Source: OPU3-GD-OMZ sp964515235
Lineage (GTDB): Bacteria; Pseudomonadota; Gammaproteobacteria; Methylococcales; Methylomonadaceae
Assembly: GCA_964515235.1 (NCBI GenBank)
Contig: CAZEVO010000007.1
Location: forward strand, 3,484 to 67,483
Reading direction: 5' to 3'
Length of the DNA stretch: 64,000 nucleotides
A program made the position numbers and the translations under genes. The notes beneath the pieces are model-generated. The model saw nothing but the letters and a program-made list of their open reading frames with translations. It was not told where the DNA came from and did not search any database. This document shows, in pieces, positions 43,634-52,996 of this stretch (within the stretch, counting starts at the first letter, position 1; each line of letters opens with the position of its first letter).

Positions 43634-46600
43634 GTGGTGCTGGCAGTAGATTTTATTCATTTACGAGTCCATTCGGAATTTTCATTGGTTGATGGGATTG
43701 TTAAAATCAAGCCCTTAATTAGTCAATTGCGTAAATTGGCGATGCCGGCTGTCGCTTTAACAGAGCAAAATAATTTATTTTCATTGGTTAAGTTTTATCG
43801 AGCGGCTCAAAGGGCTGGCATTAAGCCAATTATTGGTGCTGATATTTATCTTTATAATGAAGATGACAGTGCCGCGCCATACAGAATGACGTTGCTAGCT
43901 CAAAATCATAGCGGGTATCTGAATTTGTCTGCTTTGGTTTCTCGTGCCTATCAAGAAGGTCAATATCAAGGCGTTCCCATGATCAAGGGGGAATGGTTGA
44001 AAGCGTTGTCTGATGGTCTGATTGTGCTTTCAGGAGCAATGGATGGCGATATTGGGCAGGCATTAATTGCTGGGAATACAGAGTTAGCCGAGCATTTAGC
44101 ACAGTCATGGAAAGAAATATTCCCTAACCGTTTCTATTTGGAAATTCAGCGGATTGGTAAGAGTGATGAGGAAAATTATATAACTCATGTTTTGAACTTA
44201 GGGGCGAAGTTCTCATTACCTGTCGTGGCAACGAATAATGTGCGTTTTTTGAGCGCTGAGGAATTTAATTCACATGAGATACGAGTTTGTATCAATCAGG
44301 GACGTGTGCTTGAGGATAACCGGCGGCCGAAAGAGTACACCTCGCAGCAATATCTTCGCAGTACCGAAGAAATGCTTGAGCTATTTTCAGATATTCCTGA
44401 GGCATTAGCAAATACTGTAGAAATTGCTAAACGTTGCAACTTAGAAATGACATTAGGTAAGAGTTTTTTACCTGACTTTCCAGTACCTACAGGAATGACG
44501 CTCTCTGAGCATTTTGTGGCTTTATCTAATCAAGGGCTGTCACAACGTCTTAATAAAATTTTCCCTGAAGCCATATCCTCAGATGAGCGGGTTCAAATAT
44601 ACCAAAAACGTCTTGATGATGAGTTGTCGGTTATCATTGAGATGGGGTTCCCAGGTTATTTTTTAATTGTTGCTGATTTTATTCAATGGGCTAAAGATAA
44701 TGGAATCCCTGTGGGACCAGGGCGTGGCTCCGGAGCGGGTTCATTGGTGGCCTATGTTCTGAATATCACAGATTTAGACCCGATTAAATTTGATTTATTA
44801 TTTGAGCGATTCCTAAATCCAGAGCGAGTATCAATGCCGGATTTTGATGTCGACTTTTGCATGGACCGTCGTGATGAAGTCATTGCATATGTAGCTCAGC
44901 GTTATGGTCGAGATCATGTATCACAAATCATCACTTATGGGACGATGGCTGCAAAAGCTGTTGTGCGAGATGTAGGGCGTGTTTTGGGTCATGGTTATGG
45001 GTTTGTTGATCATTTAGCCAAGTTGATTCCTTTTGAATTAGGAATGACATTGACTAAAGCGTTAGAAGATTCAGAGCCATTACGGAAGCTGTATGAAACG
45101 GATGAAGAGGTAAAATCTTTAATTGATTACGGGCTATCTTTGGAAGGTACGGCAAGGAATGCAGGAAAGCATGCTGGTGGGGTTGTTATTTCACCGACGC
45201 CGTTGACTAACTTTACCCCACTTTATTGTGAGCAAGGTGGTGATAATTTAGTAACCCAGTTTGATAAGGATGATGTTGAAAGTGTAGGTCTAGTTAAGTT
45301 TGATTTTTTAGGTTTGCGTACATTAACCATTATAGATTGGGCGGTCCAGGCAATTAATGAAAGACACCAACAAAATGATTTGCCAGTCCTTGATATTACA
45401 GAGTTACCTTTTGATGATTTAGAAACATTTGAATTGTTAAAAAGTGGGCAGACGACAGCGGTTTTTCAATTAGAATCGCGCGGTATGAAAGAACTGATCA
45501 AAAAACTACGTCCAGATTGTTTTGACGATATTATTGCATTGGTTGCGCTCTTTCGTCCGGGACCTTTGGAGTCTGGCATGGTAGATGATTACATCAATGT
45601 AAAGCATGGGGCGAAGGCAGAATATGCACACGAATTACTTGAGCCTATTTTAAGTGCTACGAATGGGGTTATTTTATACCAAGAACAAGTGATGCAAATA
45701 GCCCGTGAGCTGGCAGGCTATACGCTAGGGGGAGCTGATTTGTTGAGGCGCGCAATGGGGAAAAAGAAGGTCGAGGAAATGGCTGAGCAGCGCGCTATTT
45801 TTACTCAAGGCGCCGTGCGCAATCAAATTGAGGAGACGGTTGCGAGTTATATTTTTGATTTAATGGAAAAGTTTGCGGGTTATGGTTTCAATAAATCACA
45901 TTCAGCAGCTTATGCATTAGTGGCGTATCAGACAGCATGGTTGAAAACGCATTATCCTGCCCTTTTTATGGCATCGGTATTATCTTCGGATATGGATAAC
46001 ACCGACAAGGTCGTTTTGTTGGTTGAAGAATGCAGAGCAATGAACCTAGAGCTATTACAGCCTAATATTAATCGTTCACAATATCGATTTAGTAATGATT
46101 CTGAAGGGCGAATTATTTATGGTTTTGGGGCGATTAAGGGGGTAGGTCAGTCTGCAATTGAGGCAGTATTACAGGAGCGAGAATCAAACGGACCATTTAA
46201 AGGTCTTTTTGATTTGTGTCAACGGGTCGACCTCAGACGAGTTAATAAGCGGGTTTTGGAGGCGCTTGCTAAAGGAGGTGCATTTGATACATTTGGTTCT
46301 AATCGAGCAGCTTATTTGTTGAATTTAGAGAAAGCATTGAAATCTGCTGAGCAATTTCAGAAGATGCGACGAGCAGGGCAGAATGATTTGTTTGGTTTGG
46401 TTTCAGATGTTTCAAGCTCAGAAGGTAGCGGCAGCCAGAAAGAAATTGAACCTTGGTCAGAAGAAGAGCAATTAAGTGCTGAGAAACAAGTATTGGGTTT
46501 TTATTTAACAGGGCATCCATATGACCAATACCGCGAAGAATTAGCTAATATTACCCATGGCAGTATTGCTGAATTACAAGGGAAAATTAAGCAAGCCTAT

Positions 46601-47140
46601 GGGAAAACAGCGGCACGTGTGGCTGGCTTAGTAACAAGTCTGCGAACTAGACAGACACGAAAAGGGAAAATGATGGCTTTTGCAGTTTTAGATGATTGTT
46701 CTGGTCGTTTAGAGCTTGCTGCTTTTTCAACTGTTTATGAACAGTGTCAAGCATCCCTGGTGGTTGGCCAGCTCATTGTTGTAGAGGGTGGTTTGGCTAT
46801 TGATGATTATTCAGGAATGTTAAGACTAACCATTGAATCACTTTATAGTATTGATGAGGCGAGAGCAGAATTCTCACGTCGATTGGTGTTGCAATGGAAA
46901 AATGAACTTTCTGATAACATGATCTCGGAAAAAATAGAGTATTTGGAGACAGTGATTCAACCTGTTAGGGGGGGGCGTTGTCCAGTAGTTATTGATTATA
47001 CAGCGAAAATAGGCGGTTCGAGTGAAGGTGCTCGGTGTTTGTTGCAGTTGAATGACAGTTGGCGAATTTTTCCAACTAATGCAGTTTTAAAGCTATTGAA
47101 TCAAACAGGATTATTTGCCTTGGTAACAGTAGAGTATTAA
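43634..47140 (+). CDS. dnaE: DNA polymerase III alpha subunit
   Basis: This is the replicative polymerase subunit, 1168 aa with a GTG start (43634 or 43637). In order: PHP domain (FIHLRVHSEFSLVDGI, LTEQNN), palm with the catalytic Asp pair in MPDFDVDFCMDRRDEV, GPGRGSGAGSLVAYVL, fingers (LRRAMGKKKVEEM), a helix-hairpin-helix region (GFGAIKGVG), an OB fold (ARVAGLVTSLRTRQTRKGKMMAFAVLDD) and the C-terminal tau-binding part. It converges on rne, with a 13-bp hairpin between. Confidence 0.97.
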   Translation: MVLAVDFIHLRVHSEFSLVDGIVKIKPLISQLRKLAMPAVALTEQNNLFSLVKFYRAAQRAGIKPIIGADIYLYNEDDSAAPYRMTLLAQNHSGYLNLSALVSRAYQEGQYQGVPMIKGEWLKALSDGLIVLSGAMDGDIGQALIAGNTELAEHLAQSWKEIFPNRFYLEIQRIGKSDEENYITHVLNLGAKFSLPVVATNNVRFLSAEEFNSHEIRVCINQGRVLEDNRRPKEYTSQQYLRSTEEMLELFSDIPEALANTVEIAKRCNLEMTLGKSFLPDFPVPTGMTLSEHFVALSNQGLSQRLNKIFPEAISSDERVQIYQKRLDDELSVIIEMGFPGYFLIVADFIQWAKDNGIPVGPGRGSGAGSLVAYVLNITDLDPIKFDLLFERFLNPERVSMPDFDVDFCMDRRDEVIAYVAQRYGRDHVSQIITYGTMAAKAVVRDVGRVLGHGYGFVDHLAKLIPFELGMTLTKALEDSEPLRKLYETDEEVKSLIDYGLSLEGTARNAGKHAGGVVISPTPLTNFTPLYCEQGGDNLVTQFDKDDVESVGLVKFDFLGLRTLTIIDWAVQAINERHQQNDLPVLDITELPFDDLETFELLKSGQTTAVFQLESRGMKELIKKLRPDCFDDIIALVALFRPGPLESGMVDDYINVKHGAKAEYAHELLEPILSATNGVILYQEQVMQIARELAGYTLGGADLLRRAMGKKKVEEMAEQRAIFTQGAVRNQIEETVASYIFDLMEKFAGYGFNKSHSAAYALVAYQTAWLKTHYPALFMASVLSSDMDNTDKVVLLVEECRAMNLELLQPNINRSQYRFSNDSEGRIIYGFGAIKGVGQSAIEAVLQERESNGPFKGLFDLCQRVDLRRVNKRVLEALAKGGAFDTFGSNRAAYLLNLEKALKSAEQFQKMRRAGQNDLFGLVSDVSSSEGSGSQKEIEPWSEEEQLSAEKQVLGFYLTGHPYDQYREELANITHGSIAELQGKIKQAYGKTAARVAGLVTSLRTRQTRKGKMMAFAVLDDCSGRLELAAFSTVYEQCQASLVVGQLIVVEGGLAIDDYSGMLRLTIESLYSIDEARAEFSRRLVLQWKNELSDNMISEKIEYLETVIQPVRGGRCPVVIDYTAKIGGSSEGARCLLQLNDSWRIFPTNAVLKLLNQTGLFALVTVEY

Positions 47141-47160
47141 TGAGTCTGGAATGTTGAAAG

Positions 47161-47191
47161 AGGATTGGATACAGCGCATGTATCCAATCCT
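47161..47191. terminator. Hairpin between convergent dnaE and rne
   Basis: AGGATTGGATACA (47161-47173) pairs perfectly with TGTATCCAATCCT (47179-47191) around a 5-nt loop. It lies 20 bp after the dnaE stop and 22 bp after the rne stop on the other strand. U tracts are short on both sides, so termination in both directions is likely but not certain. Confidence 0.65.
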
Positions 47192-47213
47192 GTTTAGCTT
47201 GAAAGGGATGGTT

Positions 47214-49939
47214 TTAGTCGCTATTTTTTGTGTTAGAAGTGCGGCTTAAATCATTATTATCAGATGCTGAAGTTGCTTTGGTCGGTGCTGCGGTTTGAGC
47301 TTTCGGAGCACTCTGAGTTTCTGACTTGGGCTTAGGCGCAGGAGNNNNNNNNNNNNNNNNNNNNNNNNNNNNNNNNNNNNNNNNNNNNNNNNNNNNNNNN
47401 NNNNNNNNNNNNNNNNNNNNNNNNNNNNNNNNNNNNNNNNNNNNGCGGTTTGAGCTTTCGGAGCACTCTGAGTTTCTGACTTGGGCTTAGGCGCAGGAGC
47501 GGTTTGAGCTTTCGGAGCACTCTGAGTTTCTGACTTGGGCTTAGGCGCAGGAGTCGCTTGTGTTTCAGATGCGGCTTGTGGGTTTAAATCGGTCTCTGGT
47601 GTGTTTGATTTTACCTCGTTAGTATTATTACGATTGACTGATGAGTTGCGATTGTTGCGGCGGCGGTTACGGTTCCGTCTGCGGGGCTGTCGTTTTTCTT
47701 CCGTCACATTGGGAGAAGTCGATGTTGTTGAAGTGTTGTCAGTCGTACTTTCTTCTGGTTTGCTCTTAAAATTATCTGTTTTTTCTACTAATGGGGTATT
47801 GTCACGCGCTGTATTAGGATTTTGGGTCCCACTATTTTTTTGATTTTGATCCGATAAGTTGTTTTTATCGGAATTCTGTTCAACTTTAGAAGTTACAGTG
47901 CTGCTAGATGAAGAAGAATTTTCACGATTTTGGGTGTTTCGTTGGTTGCGATTTCCACGTCTACTACGGTTATTCCGGTTGCTAGGGCTTTCATTGCTCG
48001 GCTCTACTACGTTGCCACGGTTATCATCATTGACGGTTTCTGAGTTATTGCTCTGGTTGTTCTCTGTACTTGAATGTTCGGGTGTGTTGCGAGCATTAAT
48101 TGGAGTTCGGTTAGTTGGGTTATTCTGGGTATTGTGATTATTCCTATTATTTCTATTATTTCGGGTATTGCGATTATTTCTATTAGCATTGCGAGGGCGT
48201 CGGCCTGAATGGTTGCGATTCTCATTATCTTCAGACCCTCTTTCGTAACCATCTTCGAAATGGGTTGGGTAACTTAAAGGTTTTTCTGATGTTTTAGATT
48301 TCCCAAATAAACGTTGAAAGAATCCGACTTTAACAGGCTCTTTTTGTTCAGGGGCTGGTGATTCTGGAAGGAAATTTTTGATTGCCGTGTTGTCGTTACT
48401 TGTAGGCATTTTTTGAGCAAAATCAGGGATGTTAATTGCTTCGCTCTGAATGTTTTCGTAACTCTGAGCGTTTTCATCAGGATCGCTCGTTTTAATGCGT
48501 TCTATTTCATAGGCAGGCGTTTCCAAGTGTTTGCTGGGAAGAATAATAATACCTACCTTTAAACGCTGTTCAATTTGTTCAATGATTTGTCGTTTTTCAT
48601 TGAGAAGAAAAGTTGCGGATTCAATAGGGAGATGAATCATGACCTTAGCGGTAGCCGGTTTCATGGCTTCTTCTTCAATTAATCGTAAGACTGAAAGCGC
48701 AACAGATTCGACATTTCTAATTGCACCTTGCCCTTTGCATCGGGGGCAGGTCAGTTGTGTTGATTCACCAAGTGAAGGTTGAATCCGTTGGCGAGACATT
48801 TCTAATAAACCAAAACGTGAAATGCGGCTGGTTTGAATGCGTGCTCGGTCAATTTTTAGTGCGTCTCGCAGTCTGTTTTCAACAGCACGTTGATTTTTAT
48901 TAGCCATCATATCGATGAAATCAATAACGAAAAGACCGCCTAAATCGCGGATTCTAAATTGCTTAGCAATTTCATCGGCGGCTTCAAGGTTGGTATTTAA
49001 AGCCGTTTCTTCAATATCACTCCCTTTAGTCGAGCGTGCAGAGTTGATGTCAACAGAGGTTAATGCTTCTGTGTAGTCAATGATAATTGAGCCGCCGGAA
49101 GGGAGCGGTACTTCGCGCGAATAAGCTAATTCGATTTGGGATTCTATTTGATAGCGGTTAAACAATGGAACACTTTCATTGTATAACTTGGCTTTCGAAA
49201 GAAAGGTTGGCATAACCTGCGTTAAAAAGGATTGAACTAGGTTAAATGATTCCGGATCATCAACAATGATTTCATCAATATTATTTCGCAAATGATCGCG
49301 TAATGCTCGAATAATTACGTTGCTTTCTTGAAATATTAGGGCGGGTGCTTTTTTTTCCTGTGCGGTTGTTTCAATCGCATTAGCAAGTTTCACTAAATAG
49401 TCCAAATCCCATTGCAATTCTTCAGTGCTTTTTCCACAACCGGCAGTGCGGACAATGACGCCCATATCTTCAGGAATAACGAGATCGGCCATTGCTTGGC
49501 GCAGTTCGTTGCGTGTATCACCTTCAATACGACGGGAAATGCCGCCGGCTTTTGGGTTGTCTGGCATTACTACGAGATAAGTTCCCGCTAGGCTTAGGTA
49601 GGTCGTGAGTGCTGCGCCTTTATTGCCACGTTCTTCTTTTTCTATTTGAACAACAATTTCCTGACCTTCTTTCAGTGTTTCTTTAAGGTTAGATCGTGAA
49701 TTGCCACTATATTTCGGTGCAATTTCTTTGAAAGGTAAAAAGCCATGTTTACCATCGGTATAGTTAACAAAAACGGCTTCTAAGCTAGGTTCTACGCGAG
49801 TAATAATACCCTTATAGACGTTGGATTTTTTTTGTTCTTTTGACGGTATTTCAATATCAAAGTCATAAAGACTTTGCCCGTCGACTAAAGCAACGCGCAA
49901 TTCTTCTGATTGCGTAGCGTTGATAAGCATTCTTTTCAT
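47214..49939 (-). CDS. rne: Ribonuclease E (C-terminal tail interrupted by assembly gap)
   Basis: RNase E is the main mRNA-decay endonuclease and degradosome scaffold. The N-terminal half has the S1 domain (SNVYKGIITRVEPSLEAVFVNY), the DNase I-like domain with catalytic Asp in SVDINSARS and FVIDFIDMM, and the Zn-link CPRCKGQG. The tail (from about residue 520) is disordered, very rich in Asn/Arg and basic RRRNRNRRRNN stretches, followed by exact 18-residue repeats. After the gap the correct frame continues with APTKATSASDNNDLSRTSNTKNSD and stops at 47214. At least 900 residues, true length unknown. Confidence 0.95.
47290..47552 (-). repeat. 54-bp tandem repeat in the rne tail
   Basis: Three complete units identical by eye (47290-47343, 47445-47498, 47499-47552), each coding PAPKPKSETQSAPKAQTA in the rne frame. 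The assembly gap lies between the first and second, beginning one base into a further unit, so more copies probably exist. The Pro/Lys/Ala-rich unit suggests a flexible spacer. Confidence 0.93.
47345..47444. other. Assembly gap (100 N) inside the rne repeat array
   Basis: Exactly 100 N, flanked on both sides by the same 54-bp repeat; the rne frame differs across it. Probably a repeat collapse, true length unknown. Confidence 0.97.
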
Positions 49940-50565
49940 TGTGTTTGTCCTTGTTCATCCTGCTCCATTTAATTCATATTGTAATGGTTAATTTCAAACG
50001 TGATTAACGTTGGTCATGAGGCTGTGTTTTTTTGTAAACTTTCATTTTAAGTCAGTGTTTGTATACCTTAAGAAAGGTTTTCTCTCATTAGCTCTGTGCT
50101 AATGGGTTGTTGAAAGTTTATCGCTATAGCAAAGTCGTTGTGACCAAGCTAAAGTGCAGCGCATTAAAAAACAACAAAGCCTTAAGCAGGATGTTGTTTT
50201 CACTCATCTCGGGTAGAGTGATAAAACCCAAATTCTTTTATGTTGGGGCTATAACATAATGTTGTGGATAGAGAGTTCAATTTTTTTATTTTTACCACAT
50301 TGACCAGTCTCTTACCTGTTTTTTCTTTAAAAATAACAGACTAAGTACTCGAAATCTTAATTTATAAAGCCCAGTACAATCCTGGTGCACTTGATTTATC
50401 AGTGAACTATGATGTATTTGCTCTCTAACACCCCAATATACCAATATTATAGTATTACAGCAATTTAAATCATTGATTTACTGTATTATTAGTAATTAAG
50501 TCGCATATATCATGTAGATATAGTTTGAAGGCTTATTTTTCAAGTAAAAAAATATTTTTAAATTA
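49940..50565. other. Long divergent intergenic region between rne and rluC
   Basis: This region has 626 bp with no gene I can support. It is AT-rich towards rluC. Structures: a hairpin with a U run on the rne strand (50168-50200), a 7-bp perfect hairpin CATTAGC/GCTAATG (50086-50104) and a 15-bp palindrome TAAATCA-T-TGATTTA (50466-50480) about 86 bp before rluC. In E. coli the rne mRNA has a long structured 5' UTR used for autoregulation, and rluC is also divergent from it, so a long structured leader is expected here. Confidence 0.6.
50168..50200 (-). promoter_or_regulatory. Hairpin with U run in the rne leader
   Basis: AAAACAACA (50168-50176) pairs perfectly with TGTTGTTTT (50192-50200). 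On the minus (rne) strand it is followed by TTTTTTAA. It lies 229 bp upstream of the rne start. It may be a leader autoregulation element or an intrinsic terminator producing a short RNA. Confidence 0.45.
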
Positions 50566-51516
50566 ATGGCAAACAATATTCTTGAAAGTACACAAAGTGT
50601 TCAATATGTTGAGATCAACGAGAAGCACGAAGGGCAGCGGATTGATAATTTCTTAATTGCTGTTTTAAAGGGGGTTCCAAAAAGTCGAATTTATCGCATG
50701 CTGCGAAAAGGTGAAGTGCGCGTCAATAAAAAACGGTGTAAAGCAACCGTTCGTCTTGCAATGAATGATCTCGTTCGGATTCCGCCGTTACGTATGGATG
50801 TTCGAGTTGACAAAGTGTTTGTCCCTCAACGATTGCGGAAAAGTTTAGTCGATAATATTTTGTATGAAGACGCAAGTTTATTGGTTCTTAATAAACCGTC
50901 AGGGTTTCCTGTGCATGGGGGGAGTGGTGTTCAGTCTGGAATAATTGAAGCGTTACGTGAAATTCGCCCGGAACATCGTTTTTTGGAATTGGTGCATCGT
51001 CTCGATAAGGATACCTCAGGGTGTTTGATTGTTGCCAAAAAGCGCAGCGCCCTTAGAAAATTACATGAGTATTTCCGGGGTGATGGTGTTTCAAAAACCT
51101 ATATAGCGTTATTAGTTGGAGCTTGGCAGCAAAAAAAACAATGGGTTGATGTGCCGTTATTAAAAAATATTAATAAGAGTGGTGAGCGCATGGTTATTGT
51201 TAGCCCGCAAGGTAAACAGGCTGAAACAGCCTTTCGACGGTTAAAGGTCTATAAAACTGCGACTTTGGTTGAGGCGCGGCCTAAAACGGGACGCACACAT
51301 CAGATTAGGGTTCATGCTAAATGGTTGGGGCACCCTATTGTTGGCGATGAGCGATATGATGAAACAGAGAGTGTTAATTTATTTAAGGCTAATGGCTTTA
51401 ACCGATTAATGTTGCATGCCCATCAATTGACTTTTAAACACCCAGAAACAGAGCAGCCGTTTACGGTAACAGCTGAGTTGCCTTCGAAAATAACAAACTT
51501 GTTAGTGCAATTATGA
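50566..51516 (+). CDS. rluC: 23S rRNA pseudouridine(955/2504/2580) synthase RluC
   Basis: RluC modifies three uridines in 23S rRNA. The 316 aa have an N-terminal S4 domain (GQRIDNFLIAVLKGVPKSRIYRMLRKGEVRVN) and a catalytic domain with the Asp motif HRLDKDTSGCLIVAK, plus RPKTGRTHQIRVHAKWLGHPIVGDERY. RluC and RluD share these motifs; the divergent rne neighbour favours RluC. The ATG has no clear Shine-Dalgarno in the AT-rich leader. Confidence 0.92.
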   Translation: MANNILESTQSVQYVEINEKHEGQRIDNFLIAVLKGVPKSRIYRMLRKGEVRVNKKRCKATVRLAMNDLVRIPPLRMDVRVDKVFVPQRLRKSLVDNILYEDASLLVLNKPSGFPVHGGSGVQSGIIEALREIRPEHRFLELVHRLDKDTSGCLIVAKKRSALRKLHEYFRGDGVSKTYIALLVGAWQQKKQWVDVPLLKNINKSGERMVIVSPQGKQAETAFRRLKVYKTATLVEARPKTGRTHQIRVHAKWLGHPIVGDERYDETESVNLFKANGFNRLMLHAHQLTFKHPETEQPFTVTAELPSKITNLLVQL

Positions 51517-51704
51517 AATGAAAGATTAGGGATGAGTTTTTAATTTATGAGTGGCGATGCTATGCTTGTTCCTTTCTAGTGTAAGAGATGTGACAAGTTT
51601 TGGTACAGGTAAGAATTCATTGGGATTTGAGTTCAGAAAGGTCGTTATCTTTCATGCTAAATTCTTTGTTAGTAATTAGTTATTTAGGTTATTTAAGGTG
51701 ATAA

Positions 51705-52682
51705 ATGAGTGAGGAAAACACAAAACAAACGATAACATCGGGTGGTGATGACCATGTTTGGGAGAAATCATTAATTGAGAAGTTGGCGTTGGCAGGTGTG
51801 ACCGAGCAACGTAGAGCTCGACGCTGGGGAATATTTTTTAAACTGGCAATGATGACTTATCTGGTGGTTTTGCTGGTTATTAGTATGGGGCCACGGTTAA
51901 ATATAGGAATGCAGAGCATTGAAAAGCATACGGCAGTTGTCGATGTTTCCGGAATGATCATGCAAGGGACTGATGCGAGTGCTGCCAATATTATTCAAGG
52001 TTTACGTGCTGCTGTAGAAGATGAAATGACTCAGGGTATTATTGTTCGTTTAAATACGCCGGGGGGGAGTCCTGTACAGTCTGCTTATGTTTTTGAGGAG
52101 ATTATTGCAATCAGAGAGCAATACCCTGACTTACCTGTTCATGCGGTGGTGACGGATATGTGTACCTCAGGTGGGTATTATATTGCAGCGGCGGTTGATA
52201 AGATTTTTGTTAACCCTGCGAGTGTTATGGGTTCAATTGGTGTCATTATGGAAGGCTATGGTTTTGTTGATACGTTGGCAAAATTAGGTGTTGAACGCCG
52301 CGTGATGACTGCAGGTAAGCATAAAGCGATGCTGGATTCTTTTGCACCAGTTAATCATGCTGAAAAGGCTCATGCACAGCATTTGCTTGACCAGGTCCAT
52401 CAGCAGTTTATTGCGGCAGTCAAAAAGGGGCGAGGTGATCGATTGAAAGTAACGGATGAAATGTTTTCAGGATTGGTTTGGACGGGGCAAGAAAGTATTA
52501 CCCTTGGATTAGCTGATGGAATTGGCCATGATCGATCGGTTGCAAAAGATATTATTGGCGCTGAAAAGCTAGTGGACTTTACGCCGAGGGAGCAATTACT
52601 TGAGCGGTTAGCGACTAAAATTGCCAGTTCAGTGGGTGAAATGCTCACGGGTGTTCATCGAACAAGTTGGTTACAATTGTAA
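51705..52682 (+). CDS. sppA: Signal peptide peptidase SppA-type (S49) membrane protease
   Basis: This 325 aa serine protease of family S49 has one membrane anchor (about residues 44-62, FKLAMMTYLVVLLVISMG) and a periplasmic catalytic domain. The nucleophile Ser lies in DMCTSGGYYIAAAVDKI and the base Lys in TAGKHKAML. NTPGGSPVQSAYVFEEI and SVMGSIGVI are family segments. Single-domain length matches the short SppA or SohB type, which clears signal-peptide remnants. It lies downstream of rluC, as in Pseudomonas, with 188 bp between them. Confidence 0.88.
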   Translation: MSEENTKQTITSGGDDHVWEKSLIEKLALAGVTEQRRARRWGIFFKLAMMTYLVVLLVISMGPRLNIGMQSIEKHTAVVDVSGMIMQGTDASAANIIQGLRAAVEDEMTQGIIVRLNTPGGSPVQSAYVFEEIIAIREQYPDLPVHAVVTDMCTSGGYYIAAAVDKIFVNPASVMGSIGVIMEGYGFVDTLAKLGVERRVMTAGKHKAMLDSFAPVNHAEKAHAQHLLDQVHQQFIAAVKKGRGDRLKVTDEMFSGLVWTGQESITLGLADGIGHDRSVAKDIIGAEKLVDFTPREQLLERLATKIASSVGEMLTGVHRTSWLQL

Positions 52683-52775
52683 TCGTCGTTGGTTGAAACC
52701 GGAAAGTTTTTAACGGTGTATATTGATAACATGATAGGTGGGATGAATATATTTCAAACAAAAAACACACGGTTA

Positions 52776-52834
52776 TTGAATTCTGTGCTGAATTCGATCA
52801 TAATTGCCCTCCTTTCGAGAACATTGCTCGAAAG
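52776..52834 (+). promoter_or_regulatory. Promoter and leader hairpin of the 4.5S RNA gene
   Basis: -35 TTGAAT (52776-52781), 17-bp spacer, -10 CATAAT (52799-52804), predicting a start near 52811. Directly there begins an 8-bp perfect hairpin CTTTCGAG-AACATTG-CTCGAAAG (52812-52834), which would be the 5' leader of pre-4.5S RNA, ending 7 nt before the mature 5' end. RNase P removes such leaders in E. coli. Confidence 0.6.
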
Positions 52835-52841
52835 TCTTTAT

Positions 52842-52955
52842 GGTAACTGTGTCGGTCCTCTCGCAACGATACGCTGTAAACCCCGTCAGGCCCGGAAGGG
52901 AGCAGCGGCAGCAGCTTATTCGTGTGCCGAGATGTGGCTGGCGCAGTTTCCACCC
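52842..52955 (+). ncRNA. ffs: 4.5S RNA (small bacterial SRP RNA)
   Basis: About 114 nt, closely matching E. coli 4.5S RNA. The conserved Ffh-binding region with GTCAGGCCCGGAAGGGAGCA (52885-52904) forms the apical stem with a GGAA tetraloop. CTCGCAAC on the 5' side and GTGTGCCGAGATG on the 3' side are conserved. The ends pair: GGTAACTG with CAGTTTCC. It pairs with Ffh to form SRP, whose receptor FtsY is encoded at the left end of the window. It lies directly upstream of dnaX, as in other Gammaproteobacteria. Confidence 0.95.
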
Positions 52956-52996
52956 ATGACTCACCGCTTTATCCTTTTTTATATCACTTAACTGTC

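Noticed and set aside
47535..48137. Long open frames on the plus strand within rne
   Set aside because: They are antisense to the low-complexity Asn/Arg-rich tail of RNase E, whose biased codons remove stops on the other strand. No start signal or family resemblance.
52922..52996. N-terminal extension of dnaX
   Set aside because: It lies inside and just after the 4.5S RNA gene, and DnaX proteins begin at MTYQALARKWRPQ.
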